64,000 nt of DNA from positions 1 through 64,000 of the forward strand of contig NZ_JBHLUA010000003.1 in the NCBI RefSeq assembly GCF_042433895.1. Direction: 5' to 3'. The position numbers and the translations under genes are program-made. The notes under the pieces are model-generated. The model worked only from the letters and a program-made list of their open reading frames with translations. It ran no database searches and was not told where the DNA came from. Each line of letters begins with the position of its first letter. Within the stretch, counting starts at the first letter, position 1. Source of the DNA: Mesonia maritima (GTDB taxonomy: Bacteria > Bacteroidota > Bacteroidia > Flavobacteriales > Flavobacteriaceae). Below, piece by piece: positions 54,525 to 63,682 of the stretch.

Positions 54525-54944
54525 TTAAAACATTTCTCTTCCGGCAAAATGAAACGCTCCTTCAATTTGAGCATTTTCGTCGCTATCACTTCCGTGAACA
54601 GCATTTTCACCGATAGAAGTTGCATATTTTTTTCTAATAGTTCCTTCAGCAGCTTCTTCAGGATTTGTCGCTCCTATAAGCGTTCTAAAATCTTCAACTG
54701 CATTTTCCTTTTCAAGAATTGCCGCTACAATCGGTCCGCGAGTCATAAACTCTACTAATTCTCCAAAAAACGGACGTTCGTTATGAACTGCGTAAAATTC
54801 TTCAGCGTCAGCTTTAGTCATTTGCGTTAATTTCATGGCTACAATTCTAAAGCCAGAAGCGGTAATTTGTTCTAATATTGCGCCGATGTGTCCATTTTCA
54901 ACAGCATCAGGTTTAATCATTGTGAATGTTTTATTTCCTGCCAT
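54525..54944 (-). CDS. ndk: nucleoside-diphosphate kinase
   Basis: A 139-residue NDK that equilibrates nucleoside di- and triphosphates. The start TFTMIKPDAVENGHIGAIL and the active-site NAVHGSDS with the phosphohistidine are clear. ATG 54944 gives the family length; an upstream ATG adds eight unconserved residues. A TACTTTTG box lies upstream on the minus strand. Confidence 0.97.
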   Translation of the reverse strand: MAGNKTFTMIKPDAVENGHIGAILEQITASGFRIVAMKLTQMTKADAEEFYAVHNERPFFGELVEFMTRGPIVAAILEKENAVEDFRTLIGATNPEEAAEGTIRKKYATSIGENAVHGSDSDENAQIEGAFHFAGREMF

Positions 54945-54965
54945 CACGTAATTTTTAAATTTGTG

Positions 54966-54973
54966 CAAAAGTA
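54966..54973 (-). promoter_or_regulatory. candidate -7 box of ndk
   Basis: On the minus strand TACTTTTG matches TAnnTTTG, 21 bp before ATG 54944. Confidence 0.5.
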
Positions 54974-55052
54974 ATCATTTAGAACGTAAAACCTAATTTT
55001 TTACAGTTCCTTAATATTAGCCGCAAATTATATGAAAAAAAATTATAAATTG

Positions 55053-55060
55053 TATATTCG
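55053..55060 (+). promoter_or_regulatory. candidate -7 box of nrnA (one mismatch)
   Basis: TATATTCG deviates at one base from TAnnTTTG and lies 6 bp before ATG 55067. Confidence 0.3.
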
Positions 55061-55066
55061 CTTCTT

Positions 55067-56083
55067 ATGACTTCAAAAGAAATAACCACATTAAAAGGAC
55101 TACTAGAAGAGCCTAAAAAAATTGTAATCGTTCCGCATAAAAACCCAGACGGTGATGCGATTGGCTCTACGCTAGCGCTGCATCATTTTTTAAAAGCAAA
55201 AGGACACGATTGCCATGTGGTTTCTCCAAATGATTATCCTGAATTTTTAAAATGGTTACCTGGAGAAGAAGAAGTTATTAAATTTGAAAATGAAACTGAA
55301 AAAGCTACACAATTAGTTAACGAAGCGGAATTGATTTTTACACTCGATTTTAATCATTTTTCACGAAGTGGTTTAATGGAAGAAGTTTTAAGCAAGGCTT
55401 CTGCAACCTACGTAATGATCGACCATCATCAACAACCCGATGATTACGCGAAGTTTATGTATAGTGACATTTCAGCTTCCTCTACTTGCCAGTTGGTTTA
55501 TCATTTTTTTGAAAAATTAGAAGAAACCGATAAAATTACACCCGAAATTGCAACTTGTCTTTATATTGGTGTGATGACAGATACGGGAAGCTTTCGTTTT
55601 CCTTCAACAACCAGTATTACGCATCGCGTCATTGCCGATTTAATTGATAAAGGAGCTGAAAACGCACTTATTCATCAGCAAACTTTCGATACGAATTCTT
55701 ATGAGCGAATGCAATTATTAGGTGTTGCTTTAAATAATTTAAAAGTTTTAAAAGATTGCAATACCGCTTATATTAGTCTTTCACAAAAAGAATTGGACGA
55801 TCATAAATTTAAAAAAGGTGATACTGAAGGTTTTGTAAATTACGGACTGTCGGTAAAAGGAATAGTTTTTGCCGCTATTTTTATTGAACACAAAGCTGAA
55901 AACATTATAAAAATTTCGTTACGATCTAAAGGTGATTTTGATGTGAATCAATTCGCTCGCAAATATTTTGATGGCGGCGGACATATTAATGCAGCCGGAG
56001 GAAAAAGTGATAAAAACTTACAAGAAACAATTGCTTATTTCGAAGAAATTGTAAAAAAGCATCAAAAAGAATTGAACTCATGA
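55067..56083 (+). CDS. nrnA: DHH-family oligoribonuclease/pAp phosphatase
   Basis: A 338-residue DHH-DHHA1 phosphoesterase. Motifs are HKNPDGDAIGS (15-30 region), LDFNHFSR, the DHH triad MIDHHQQPDD, GVMTDTGSFRF and the DHHA1 GGGHINAAGG. NrnA degrades nanoRNA and pAp. The stop overlaps the gldI start by 4 bp (ATGA), so the genes are coupled. Confidence 0.94.
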   Translation: MTSKEITTLKGLLEEPKKIVIVPHKNPDGDAIGSTLALHHFLKAKGHDCHVVSPNDYPEFLKWLPGEEEVIKFENETEKATQLVNEAELIFTLDFNHFSRSGLMEEVLSKASATYVMIDHHQQPDDYAKFMYSDISASSTCQLVYHFFEKLEETDKITPEIATCLYIGVMTDTGSFRFPSTTSITHRVIADLIDKGAENALIHQQTFDTNSYERMQLLGVALNNLKVLKDCNTAYISLSQKELDDHKFKKGDTEGFVNYGLSVKGIVFAAIFIEHKAENIIKISLRSKGDFDVNQFARKYFDGGGHINAAGGKSDKNLQETIAYFEEIVKKHQKELNS

Positions 56084-56646
56084 AAACCAAAATAAGCATT
56101 TTGCTACTTCTTGTGATAAGTATGGTAGCCTGTAAAACGCCTGAAGCTAGAAAACCGGTTTCTCATAATTCAGGTTCATTTATAAACGAATCAATTCAGC
56201 GAAATAAAAAACTAATTAAGCAAGAGGAAGATAAAATCCTGAATATTATTCATCAAGATTCAACCAATAATTATTTAAGTTCTACCAACGGATTTTGGTA
56301 TTATTACAACACCAAAGTACAAACCGATTCTTTATTAAAACCTCAATTTGGAGACTTAGTCACCTTTAATTATGATATTGCTACCTTAAACGGGAATTCC
56401 ATCTATTCTAAAGATGAAATAGGTTTGCGAGAATATGTAATGGATAAAGAAAATTTATTTACCGGTTTGCGCCAAGCATTAAAACTTTTAAAAGAAGGAG
56501 AAACCGCTACATTTTTATTTCCTTCGCATAAAGCATTTGGGTATTATGGTGATAATGACAGAATTGGCAGAAATACACCAATTCGTTCTACAATTACCTT
56601 AAATTCTATTGAAAAAATTGAAAATGAAAACCAAAATAATCCATAA
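56080..56646 (+). CDS. gldI: gliding motility FKBP-type lipoprotein GldI
   Basis: A 188-residue lipoprotein (lipobox SMVAC, Cys18) with a coiled linker, then an FKBP-like domain from about residue 85: GDLVTFNYDIATLNGN, LREYVM, GLRQALKLLKEGETATFLFPSHKAFGYYGD. This matches GldI, which is needed for gliding motility and spreading in Flavobacterium and probably assists folding of exported type IX secretion or gliding proteins. No other gld genes are in the window. Confidence 0.9.
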   Translation: MKTKISILLLLVISMVACKTPEARKPVSHNSGSFINESIQRNKKLIKQEEDKILNIIHQDSTNNYLSSTNGFWYYYNTKVQTDSLLKPQFGDLVTFNYDIATLNGNSIYSKDEIGLREYVMDKENLFTGLRQALKLLKEGETATFLFPSHKAFGYYGDNDRIGRNTPIRSTITLNSIEKIENENQNNP

Positions 56647-56650
56647 ATCA

Positions 56651-57706
56651 ATGAGAAAACAACACTTACTTTTACTTTTAGCATTTGCATTTAGTGCATT
56701 ATCCTGCAATAATAAATATCCAGATCTAGAAGATGGAATTTATGCAGAATTTGTAACGAATAAAGGTACTTTTGTAACTGAATTATATTACAAAGCAACA
56801 CCTATAACAGTAGCAAACTTTATTAGTTTAGCTGAAGGAACCAACGAAAAAGTAGATTCTTCTTACGCCGGTAAAAAATTCTACAACGGTTTAAGCTTTC
56901 ACCGTGTAATCGATAATTTTATGATTCAAGGTGGAGATCCTAAAGGAAATGGTTCTGGCGGACCGGGTTATAGTTTCCCAGATGAATTTAACGATACGCT
57001 TCAGCACAATTCCAAAGGAATTTTATCGATGGCAAATTCTGGCCCAAATACCAACGGAAGTCAGTTTTTTATTACTCTTAAAGAAACACCACATTTAAAT
57101 GGAAGACATACCGTTTTTGGTAAAGTGGTAGAAGGTCAAGCAGTGGTAGATTCTATCGGAAAAGTAAAAACAGCTGCGCAAGACAAACCTGCTGAAGATG
57201 TTATTATTAAAGAAATCAACATCATTCGAAAAGGTGAAGACGCAAAGAATTTTAATGCTCCTAAAGTTTTTAAACAAGAAATTGCCGCTTTAGAAGAGGA
57301 AGAAGAAAAAAGAAAAGAGGCTTTAGAAAACGAAATTAAAACTTTAGCTGAAGGTTACGAAAAAACCGATAGCGGTTTACGCTACAAAATGATAGAAGAA
57401 AATCCAGAAGGTGAAACACCCAAAGCTGGAGAATTTGTTCGTGTGCATTATAATGGAATGTTAACCGATGGAACAAAATTCGATTCTTCATACGATAGAG
57501 GTCAACCAGCTGTATTACCTATCGGTGTAGGTAGAGTTATCCCAGGTTGGGACGAAGGAATACAATTGTTGAAAACAGGTGAAAAAGCAAGATTTATTAT
57601 TCCGCCTTATTTAGCTTACGGAGAACGTGGCGCCGGCGGAGGAAAAGTTCCACCAAATGCTATTCTTATTTTTGATGTAGAATTGGTAGGAATAGGAAAA
57701 GAATAA
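56651..57706 (+). CDS. cyclophilin-FKBP fusion lipoprotein
   Basis: A 351-residue peptidyl-prolyl isomerase. It has a lipobox LSALSC, a cyclophilin domain (about 25-190: FHRVIDNFMIQGGDP, MANSGPNTNGSQFFI), a charged helix (about 205-240) and a complete FKBP domain (FVRVHYNGMLTDGTKFDSS, VIPGWDEGIQLLKTGEKARFIIP, AYGERGAGGGKVPPNA). Both active sites look intact. ATG 56651 gives the correct lipoprotein signal; an earlier in-frame start would overlap gldI. It lies 4 bp after gldI. Confidence 0.92.
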   Translation: MRKQHLLLLLAFAFSALSCNNKYPDLEDGIYAEFVTNKGTFVTELYYKATPITVANFISLAEGTNEKVDSSYAGKKFYNGLSFHRVIDNFMIQGGDPKGNGSGGPGYSFPDEFNDTLQHNSKGILSMANSGPNTNGSQFFITLKETPHLNGRHTVFGKVVEGQAVVDSIGKVKTAAQDKPAEDVIIKEINIIRKGEDAKNFNAPKVFKQEIAALEEEEEKRKEALENEIKTLAEGYEKTDSGLRYKMIEENPEGETPKAGEFVRVHYNGMLTDGTKFDSSYDRGQPAVLPIGVGRVIPGWDEGIQLLKTGEKARFIIPPYLAYGERGAGGGKVPPNAILIFDVELVGIGKE

Positions 57707-57731
57707 AAACCTTTCTTTTACATAAATTCAT

Positions 57732-57770
57732 AAAAAAACCTCGTTTATTTAAAAACGAGGTTTTCTTTTT
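57732..57770 (+). terminator. intrinsic terminator after the PPIase gene
   Basis: AAAACCTCGTTT (57735-57746) pairs with AAACGAGGTTTT (57753-57764) around a 6-nt loop, followed by a T-rich tract. Probably serves csbD on the other strand too. Confidence 0.85.
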
Positions 57771-57788
57771 CATAGCAATTTTTCTAAA

Positions 57789-57974
57789 TTATAACTTTTC
57801 AATTTCTTTTCGAAGCTCTTCTTTAGATTTTCCGGTCTTTTCTTGAAGACGACCTAACATTTCATCAAATTTCCCTTCAGAAAAAGTAGTATCATCATCT
57901 GTTACTTTTCCGTACTTTTGCTTAAATTTCCCCTTTACTTGGTTCCATTTTCCTTCTAATTCAGTCTGGTTCAT
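57789..57974 (-). CDS. CsbD-family stress protein
   Basis: A 61-residue protein of the CsbD family: NQTELEGKWNQVKGKFKQKYGK, then GKFDEMLGRLQEKTGKS. It is a small, highly charged, probably helical protein induced by general stress in other bacteria. It is a monocistronic gene between two terminating plus-strand transcripts. Confidence 0.92.
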   Translation of the reverse strand: MNQTELEGKWNQVKGKFKQKYGKVTDDDTTFSEGKFDEMLGRLQEKTGKSKEELRKEIEKL

Positions 57975-58064
57975 AAGTTTTGGTTTTTAATGATTTATAA
58001 TAGTAAATGTAGCTTAATATAAAATGCTCTTTTGCCAATGAACTCCTATTTTTATCTTAAAGAG

Positions 58065-59177
58065 ATGTTATATTTAAAAGTGGTATTTTTAAGAATAGTA
58101 AAAAGTAGTCTTTTTATTATATTTTTTCTACTTTTAATAAGTTGCGGAAGTTCAAAATCGGTTTCAGCAAACCAATTAAACGTTCGGTTTTTAGATGATT
58201 TTGTATTGGAAGATTCGCTTACTTTTCAAGGAATCCCGATAGGCGGTTTATCTGATGTTGATTTTGATGGTGAGCATTTCTACGCGATTTGCGATCAATC
58301 TTCCAACCCTAGAATTTATCGGTTTCAACTTCAAATAAAAAATAAAAAAATCGACACGCTAGTTATTGATAAAATGATTAAAGTGACCGATTCAACCCGA
58401 AACATTAAACCTGTAGATTTTGAAGGAATTATTGCCAATCCCGAAGAGAAAACATTTTTAGTAAGTAGCGAAGGTTTAATTAACGCTGGAATTTCCGCAG
58501 CAATTTTAAAAACCGATTTTCAAGGAAATATTCAAAAAAAATATCAGCTTCCCTCCTATTTTTCAACTTTAGAAAACGCTAGAAATAACGGAATGTTCGA
58601 AGCTTTAGCACGCGATAATTCTACTGAAGGTTTTTGGGTAGCGAATGAACTTCCGTTAAAAAACGACGGACCAAAATCTACATTTTTCAATAGAAAATCA
58701 CTCGTTCGATTTACTAAATTTTCTTCTGAAGGAATTACCGAAAATCAGTTTGCGTATCGCTTAAATTCTATTTCCAGAATTCCTATTTTGCCTTTTGCTT
58801 TAAACGGATTAACTGCAATTTTAAATTACGCGCCACAAAAATTTATTTCAGTTGAACGAAGTTTTTCAGCCGGAAGAGGAAAAAAAGCCTATCACGTAAA
58901 ATTATTTTTAGTCGATGCAACTTCAGCAACAAAAACTTTAACGCTTGAACGATTAAAAAAAGAAGAAATTAAACCTGCCGAGAAATTTTTACTTTTTGAT
59001 TTCGACGATGTCCGGAAAAAACTAACTCAAAAAAGTATCGAAAATATTGAAGGAATTTGTTTCGGTCCGCAATTGCCTAACGGAAATAAAACCTTACTTT
59101 TAATAGCAGATAATAATTTTAACAGCTTTAAAAAACAACTCAATCAAGTGATCTTGATGGAAATAATAAACCCATGA
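58065..59177 (+). CDS. esterase-like phytase-family lipoprotein
   Basis: A 370-residue lipoprotein (lipobox FLLLISC). It matches the phytase-like family (PF13449): GIPIGGLSDVDFDGEHFYAICD, then PVDFEGIIANPEEKTFLVSSEG, and near the end ENIEGICFGP and LLIADNNFN. The repeats build a beta-propeller-like fold. ATG 58065 is chosen because it puts the lipobox at the usual distance; an ATG at 58038 is in frame. The substrate is unknown. It overlaps the next gene by 4 bp. Confidence 0.82.
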   Translation: MLYLKVVFLRIVKSSLFIIFFLLLISCGSSKSVSANQLNVRFLDDFVLEDSLTFQGIPIGGLSDVDFDGEHFYAICDQSSNPRIYRFQLQIKNKKIDTLVIDKMIKVTDSTRNIKPVDFEGIIANPEEKTFLVSSEGLINAGISAAILKTDFQGNIQKKYQLPSYFSTLENARNNGMFEALARDNSTEGFWVANELPLKNDGPKSTFFNRKSLVRFTKFSSEGITENQFAYRLNSISRIPILPFALNGLTAILNYAPQKFISVERSFSAGRGKKAYHVKLFLVDATSATKTLTLERLKKEEIKPAEKFLLFDFDDVRKKLTQKSIENIEGICFGPQLPNGNKTLLLIADNNFNSFKKQLNQVILMEIINP

Positions 59178-59722
59178 AAAATTTATTTTACCTTCCTTTT
59201 TTTATCATTCTAATTTATTCTTGTAAAAAAAACACTTCGCAAACAGAAACAAGTATGAATAAACCTGCCGAAATTTCACAACAAACCACAACGTATTATT
59301 TTATTCGTCACGGTGAAAAAGACCGTAGCCAATCTACAAGTAATCCAGATTTATTACCAAAAGGCCAAAAGCGCGCTGAATTTTGGGCAGAAGTTTTAGC
59401 TGATAAAAATATTGAATTGATTTACAGCACCAATTATAAAAGAACCATACAAACCGCAACGCCAACGGCTGAAAAATTTGGACTTGAGATAAAAAAATAT
59501 GAGGCAAATAATTTATTTTCTGAAGAATTTCAAGAAGAAACAAAAGGGAAAAACGTGCTAATTGTCGGCCACGTAGATACGACTCCGAAATTCATTAATA
59601 AAATTCTGGGTAAAGAAAAATATAAGTTTATTCCAGATAATGAAAACAACCGTTTATATACGGTAAAAATTCTTCCTTCAGAAAAAAAGAAAAGTAGTTT
59701 TAAACATTATCATTTAAAGTAA
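59174..59722 (+). CDS. histidine phosphatase-family lipoprotein
   Basis: A 182-residue protein with a lipobox LIYSC (Cys17), then a branch-2-like histidine phosphatase domain: YYFIRHGEKDRS with the catalytic His, YSTNYKRTIQTA, LIVGHVDTTP with the second His. It is exported, so it should act on periplasmic phosphate esters. Coupled to the phytase-like gene by 4 bp overlap. Confidence 0.9.
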   Translation: MKNLFYLPFFIILIYSCKKNTSQTETSMNKPAEISQQTTTYYFIRHGEKDRSQSTSNPDLLPKGQKRAEFWAEVLADKNIELIYSTNYKRTIQTATPTAEKFGLEIKKYEANNLFSEEFQEETKGKNVLIVGHVDTTPKFINKILGKEKYKFIPDNENNRLYTVKILPSEKKKSSFKHYHLK

Positions 59723-59723
59723 T

Positions 59724-60596
59724 TTACGCGCAGTTTTTATCAGACAAGGTTACTTCAATATTTTTAGTTTCAATGGTGGAAATCTGTTTCAATTTATTTT
59801 CATTGAATAACTTTTCCATATTTTCTAAATCTGGTGAAGTTCCTTCTTCGGGAGCGTAATTTTTATAATCTACAAAACGAATTCCTTTAATGGTTCTCGG
59901 GTTAAAGGCCTCTCTAAATCGCATTCCGCCGCCATTTGTTTTATAAGAGTAAGCGAAATAATCGATAGTAAATGTTTTGGTATTTACCCAGTAAACATAA
60001 ATATCATCGTGATCTGAACCGCCACCAATTTCATCAAACGTTACTTCAATTTCATGATAAGCTTTATCTTTTATAAACGTTTCGGTTAAATAATATTTAT
60101 TTACCGCTTGGTCGTTCAACCCAAAAGGTAATTGTGCAAAATAGTGCACCGAATTTACAGAATTGCTGTATTTTATTTGTAGAGAATCTGCTAGCGGAGT
60201 AGTTTCGTTATTTGTTAAGCGCGTAAACCCTTCATTTCTTACAATATCGGTTATGGTATCGCCTTCAGCAGTAATTTTAGTTCGCATTAATTCGTACATT
60301 CCGCAGTCGCGAACACTTTTGTATTGAAGATCACGAAAAGTAAATTCTATAGTGGAAGCATCGTAATTTTCGCTTCCTGCATTTTCAACAACTTTATCTA
60401 TAATTTTAGCGCCTTTTCCGTTATCATCAGGTCGTTTTTCATCTTTTTTACACGATTGAAATACGCTTAACATCAATAAAAGAAGTAAACCACTTTTAAT
60501 CAATCTCGCTCCGTTTTCTATGCGAAAAGAATATTTTAATTTCAATAGAACTTTCTGAGAGTTTAAGTCTCGATTATCGAGTAAAATTCGTTTCAT
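59724..60596 (-). CDS. conserved lipoprotein (DUF6503-like)
   Basis: A 290-residue protein with a hydrophobic LIKSGLLLLLMLSVFQSC segment at about 32-49, a lipobox that lies far from the annotated ATG. A later non-ATG start is possible. The body has ENAGSENYDASTIEFTFRD, GMYELMRTK and YWVNTKTFTIDYFAY. I recall the family as DUF6503 and am not certain. No function is known. A TATTTTTG box lies upstream on the minus strand. Confidence 0.7.
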   Translation of the reverse strand: MKRILLDNRDLNSQKVLLKLKYSFRIENGARLIKSGLLLLLMLSVFQSCKKDEKRPDDNGKGAKIIDKVVENAGSENYDASTIEFTFRDLQYKSVRDCGMYELMRTKITAEGDTITDIVRNEGFTRLTNNETTPLADSLQIKYSNSVNSVHYFAQLPFGLNDQAVNKYYLTETFIKDKAYHEIEVTFDEIGGGSDHDDIYVYWVNTKTFTIDYFAYSYKTNGGGMRFREAFNPRTIKGIRFVDYKNYAPEEGTSPDLENMEKLFNENKLKQISTIETKNIEVTLSDKNCA

Positions 60597-60614
60597 TTTT
60601 TAACAATTTGCTAG

Positions 60615-60622
60615 CAAAAATA
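60615..60622 (-). promoter_or_regulatory. candidate -7 box of the DUF6503-like gene
   Basis: On the minus strand TATTTTTG matches TAnnTTTG, 18 bp before ATG 60596. Confidence 0.45.
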
Positions 60623-60756
60623 AGGAAAGATTTTAAGTCGCTCATCGATTCATATAATTTTTAATTACATTTTGTAACATTTATAAACCGAAAAGGTCTT
60701 ATTAGATACATAAAAATGTTATAAAGTAGAAAAAGCTTGCTATTTTAGCGATTACT

Positions 60757-61215
60757 ATGGAAAAAAACAGAATAAATATAAAGAACCGAAAAGCTAAATT
60801 TCAATACGAAATTCTAGATAAATTTACCGCCGGAATAAAATTAGCCGGAACAGAAATTAAATCTATTCGAGCTGGAAAAGCCGGAATTGCCGAAAGTTTT
60901 TGCGAGTTTCACCGCGGCGAATTATACGTTATTAATATGCATGTTGAAGAATATTCGCACGCCACGCATTTTAACCACAACCCAAAAAGTGAACGCAAAT
61001 TATTGCTGAATAAAACTGAGCTTAGAAAACTAGAAAAACAAGTAAGTCAATCGGGTCTTACCATAATTCCGTTGCGATTATTCATTAACGATCGCGGTTT
61101 AGCAAAATTAACAATTGGTTTATGTAAAGGTAAAAAAGTACACGATAAGCGAGAAACCATAAAAGATCGGGAGAACAAACGAAAATTAGACCGCATAAAA
61201 AAAGAGTTCAACTAA
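60757..61215 (+). CDS. smpB: SsrA-binding protein
   Basis: A 152-residue SmpB, partner of tmRNA in ribosome rescue. It has INIKNRKAKFQYEILDKF, GTEIKSIRAGKAGI, the HFNHNPKSERKLLL loop and GLCKGKKVHDKRETIKDR with the C-terminal basic tail. No ssrA RNA was seen nearby. Its start lies in the divergent 160-bp spacer. Confidence 0.96.
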   Translation: MEKNRINIKNRKAKFQYEILDKFTAGIKLAGTEIKSIRAGKAGIAESFCEFHRGELYVINMHVEEYSHATHFNHNPKSERKLLLNKTELRKLEKQVSQSGLTIIPLRLFINDRGLAKLTIGLCKGKKVHDKRETIKDRENKRKLDRIKKEFN

Positions 61216-61225
61216 ACTATCTATT

Positions 61226-63682
61226 TTGAAAAAACTGCTATTCGTATTTTTCCTGTTTTGCAGCAGCCTAAGTTTTAGTCAAATAACCGGAAAAGTAACC
61301 GACACCAACGGAGAAACTTTACCTTACGTAAATATTTATATTGAAAACAGTTTTAAAGGAACCACTTCTAACCAAGAGGGAAACTACGAATTGGAATATC
61401 AGAAAAAAGGCGAAACAACTTTAGTATTCCAATTTTTAGGCTATAAAACCTTAAAAAAACAAATTTCGATTGAAGAATTTCCCTACACGTTAAACGTTTC
61501 TTTGCAAGAAGAATCGACCAGTTTAGATGAAGTTGTGGTCAATTCTAACGAAAATCCTGCTAATCGTGTTATTCGAAAAGCTATTGAATTTAGAAAGCGA
61601 AATAAATTAAAAATTGAAAAATATACAGCAGATTTTTATTCCCGCGGATTGTGGAAAATTGAAGACGCCCCAGAAAAAATTTTAGGTGCTGAAGTTGGCG
61701 ATCTCGGCGGAAGCTTAGATTCTACCCGAAGCGGAATTGTTTATTTATCTGAAACGATTTCTGAAATAAAATACCGCGCTCCAGACGATTTTTATGAGAA
61801 AATTACCGCTTCAAAAGTTAGCGGAAATGATAATGGTTTCAGCATTAATAGCGCGCGCGATGCTTATTTTTCGTTTTACGATAATACCATAGAAATCAAT
61901 GCAAAAGTGGTTTCGCCTATTGCAGATTACGCTTTCAATTATTACGATTACAAACTAGAAGGAATTTTTTACGACGAAAACGGAAAACTCATTAATAAAA
62001 TAAAAGTAATTCCGAAACGGGAAAAAGATCGGGTTTTTTCAGGTTTAATTTATATTGTTGAAGACGATTGGGAAATTTTTGGAGTCGATTTAACCACTAC
62101 AGGAAGTGCTATTCAAGTGGCACCGATTGAAAAAATAACATTTCAACAAAACTTTACCTATTCTACAAAAGATGAATTATGGGTAAAACTTTCGCAAAAA
62201 GTAGATTTTAGTTGGAAAATTTTCGGCATAAAAGGTAGCGGAAGATTTACCGCTGTCTATAGCGATTACGATTTTAATCCTGATTTTACAGAAGATAGTT
62301 TTAGCCAAGAAATTTTAAGTTTTGCTGAAAATGCGAATAAAAAAGATTCGTTGTACTGGCAAAATATTCGTCCTATTCCGCTTACTTCAGAAGAAATTAA
62401 TGATTATGTAAAAAAGGACAGTTTACAAGAAATTCGTTCTTCAAAAAAATATAAAGATTCGGTAGATCATAAACGGAATCGATTTGGCGTTGACGATATT
62501 TTATTCGGCTATCATTGGGCAGATTCTTACCACGGTTTATCGTTCGATATTAGCGCGCCGGTAATGGGTGTTCAATACAATACCGTACAAGGTTGGAATT
62601 TAACTTTAGATACTTATTTCAGAAAAGAGCAAGAAGAAAATGAAAAATATTGGGAGCTTTTCTCTTCTATGAATTACGGTTTAGCAGACGATCGCTACCG
62701 AATGACCGGCGGTTTCAGAAAAAAATTCAATAATAATTCTCGCCCGTATTTTACTATTGAAGGCGGAATTGAAGCCAAGCAAATTAACGATACCGAACCA
62801 ATTAGACCAATTGTAAATTCTGTAGCCACATTATTTTTTGATAAAAATTATTTAAAGCTTTACGACCGAACTTTTGTAGAAGCTTCTTATTCCGAAGAGC
62901 TTTTTAACGGATTTCGTTTATATACGTCGGCAAGTTTTGAGCGCAGAAATCCGTTATTTAATGATGCTGAAATTATTGAAGATGAAGAAGCATTCACGTC
63001 TAATAATCCCTTAGAACCTAGAAATTTTAGTTCTGCCCCTTTTCAGGAACACAATATCGCTAAATTAAGTGTGACCGGAAGAATTAATTTCGATCAGAAA
63101 TATTACAATTATCCCGATGGGAAATATAATGTAAGTAATTCCGATTATCCTACTTTATACGCGAGTTATGAAAAAGGATTTGCCTCAACTATTGAAGAAT
63201 ATAATTTTGATCATGTTACATTAACCGCAATACAAGATTTAGATTTACAGAATAAAGGAAATTTTTCTTACATGCTAAAAGGTGGCGCGTTTTTTAATGC
63301 TGAAGAAATGGCTTTTGTTGATTACAAACATTTCAACGGAAACTTAACGCACGTAAAATTGAGCGACCAAATTTATCAATTTAACCTTCTTCCCTATTAT
63401 TCTGCGAGTACCAACGAAGAATACGGAGAATTACATGTAGAACATAATTTTCAAGGTTGGATTTTAGGAAAAATTCCGTTTATCAATAAATTGAATTTTA
63501 ACATGGTTGCCGGCGTAAACGCACTTTGGACCACAGGAAACAAACCTTATTCTGAATATTCCGTAGGAATGAGCAATATTGGTTTCGGAAAATTTCGTTT
63601 TCTGCGCATAGATTACGTCCGCGCTTACCAAGGAACTTGGCAAGACGACGGCGTAATGTTTGGAATTAGTATTGGGTTATAA
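61226..63682 (+). CDS. DUF5686-family outer-membrane protein with carboxypeptidase-like domain
   Basis: An 818-residue protein with a signal peptide (SSLSFSQ), a carboxypeptidase-regulatory-like domain (about 19-100: ITGKVTDTNGETLPYVNIYI) and then the DUF5686 body (ENPANRVIRKAIEFRKRNKL). The C-terminal half is rich in beta strands, ending VMFGISIGL, as an outer-membrane barrel would. It begins with TTG at 61226. It ends with a 6-bp overlap with the convergent gene. It resembles TonB-dependent receptor partners but has no plug domain. Confidence 0.88.
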   Translation: MKKLLFVFFLFCSSLSFSQITGKVTDTNGETLPYVNIYIENSFKGTTSNQEGNYELEYQKKGETTLVFQFLGYKTLKKQISIEEFPYTLNVSLQEESTSLDEVVVNSNENPANRVIRKAIEFRKRNKLKIEKYTADFYSRGLWKIEDAPEKILGAEVGDLGGSLDSTRSGIVYLSETISEIKYRAPDDFYEKITASKVSGNDNGFSINSARDAYFSFYDNTIEINAKVVSPIADYAFNYYDYKLEGIFYDENGKLINKIKVIPKREKDRVFSGLIYIVEDDWEIFGVDLTTTGSAIQVAPIEKITFQQNFTYSTKDELWVKLSQKVDFSWKIFGIKGSGRFTAVYSDYDFNPDFTEDSFSQEILSFAENANKKDSLYWQNIRPIPLTSEEINDYVKKDSLQEIRSSKKYKDSVDHKRNRFGVDDILFGYHWADSYHGLSFDISAPVMGVQYNTVQGWNLTLDTYFRKEQEENEKYWELFSSMNYGLADDRYRMTGGFRKKFNNNSRPYFTIEGGIEAKQINDTEPIRPIVNSVATLFFDKNYLKLYDRTFVEASYSEELFNGFRLYTSASFERRNPLFNDAEIIEDEEAFTSNNPLEPRNFSSAPFQEHNIAKLSVTGRINFDQKYYNYPDGKYNVSNSDYPTLYASYEKGFASTIEEYNFDHVTLTAIQDLDLQNKGNFSYMLKGGAFFNAEEMAFVDYKHFNGNLTHVKLSDQIYQFNLLPYYSASTNEEYGELHVEHNFQGWILGKIPFINKLNFNMVAGVNALWTTGNKPYSEYSVGMSNIGFGKFRFLRIDYVRAYQGTWQDDGVMFGISIGL

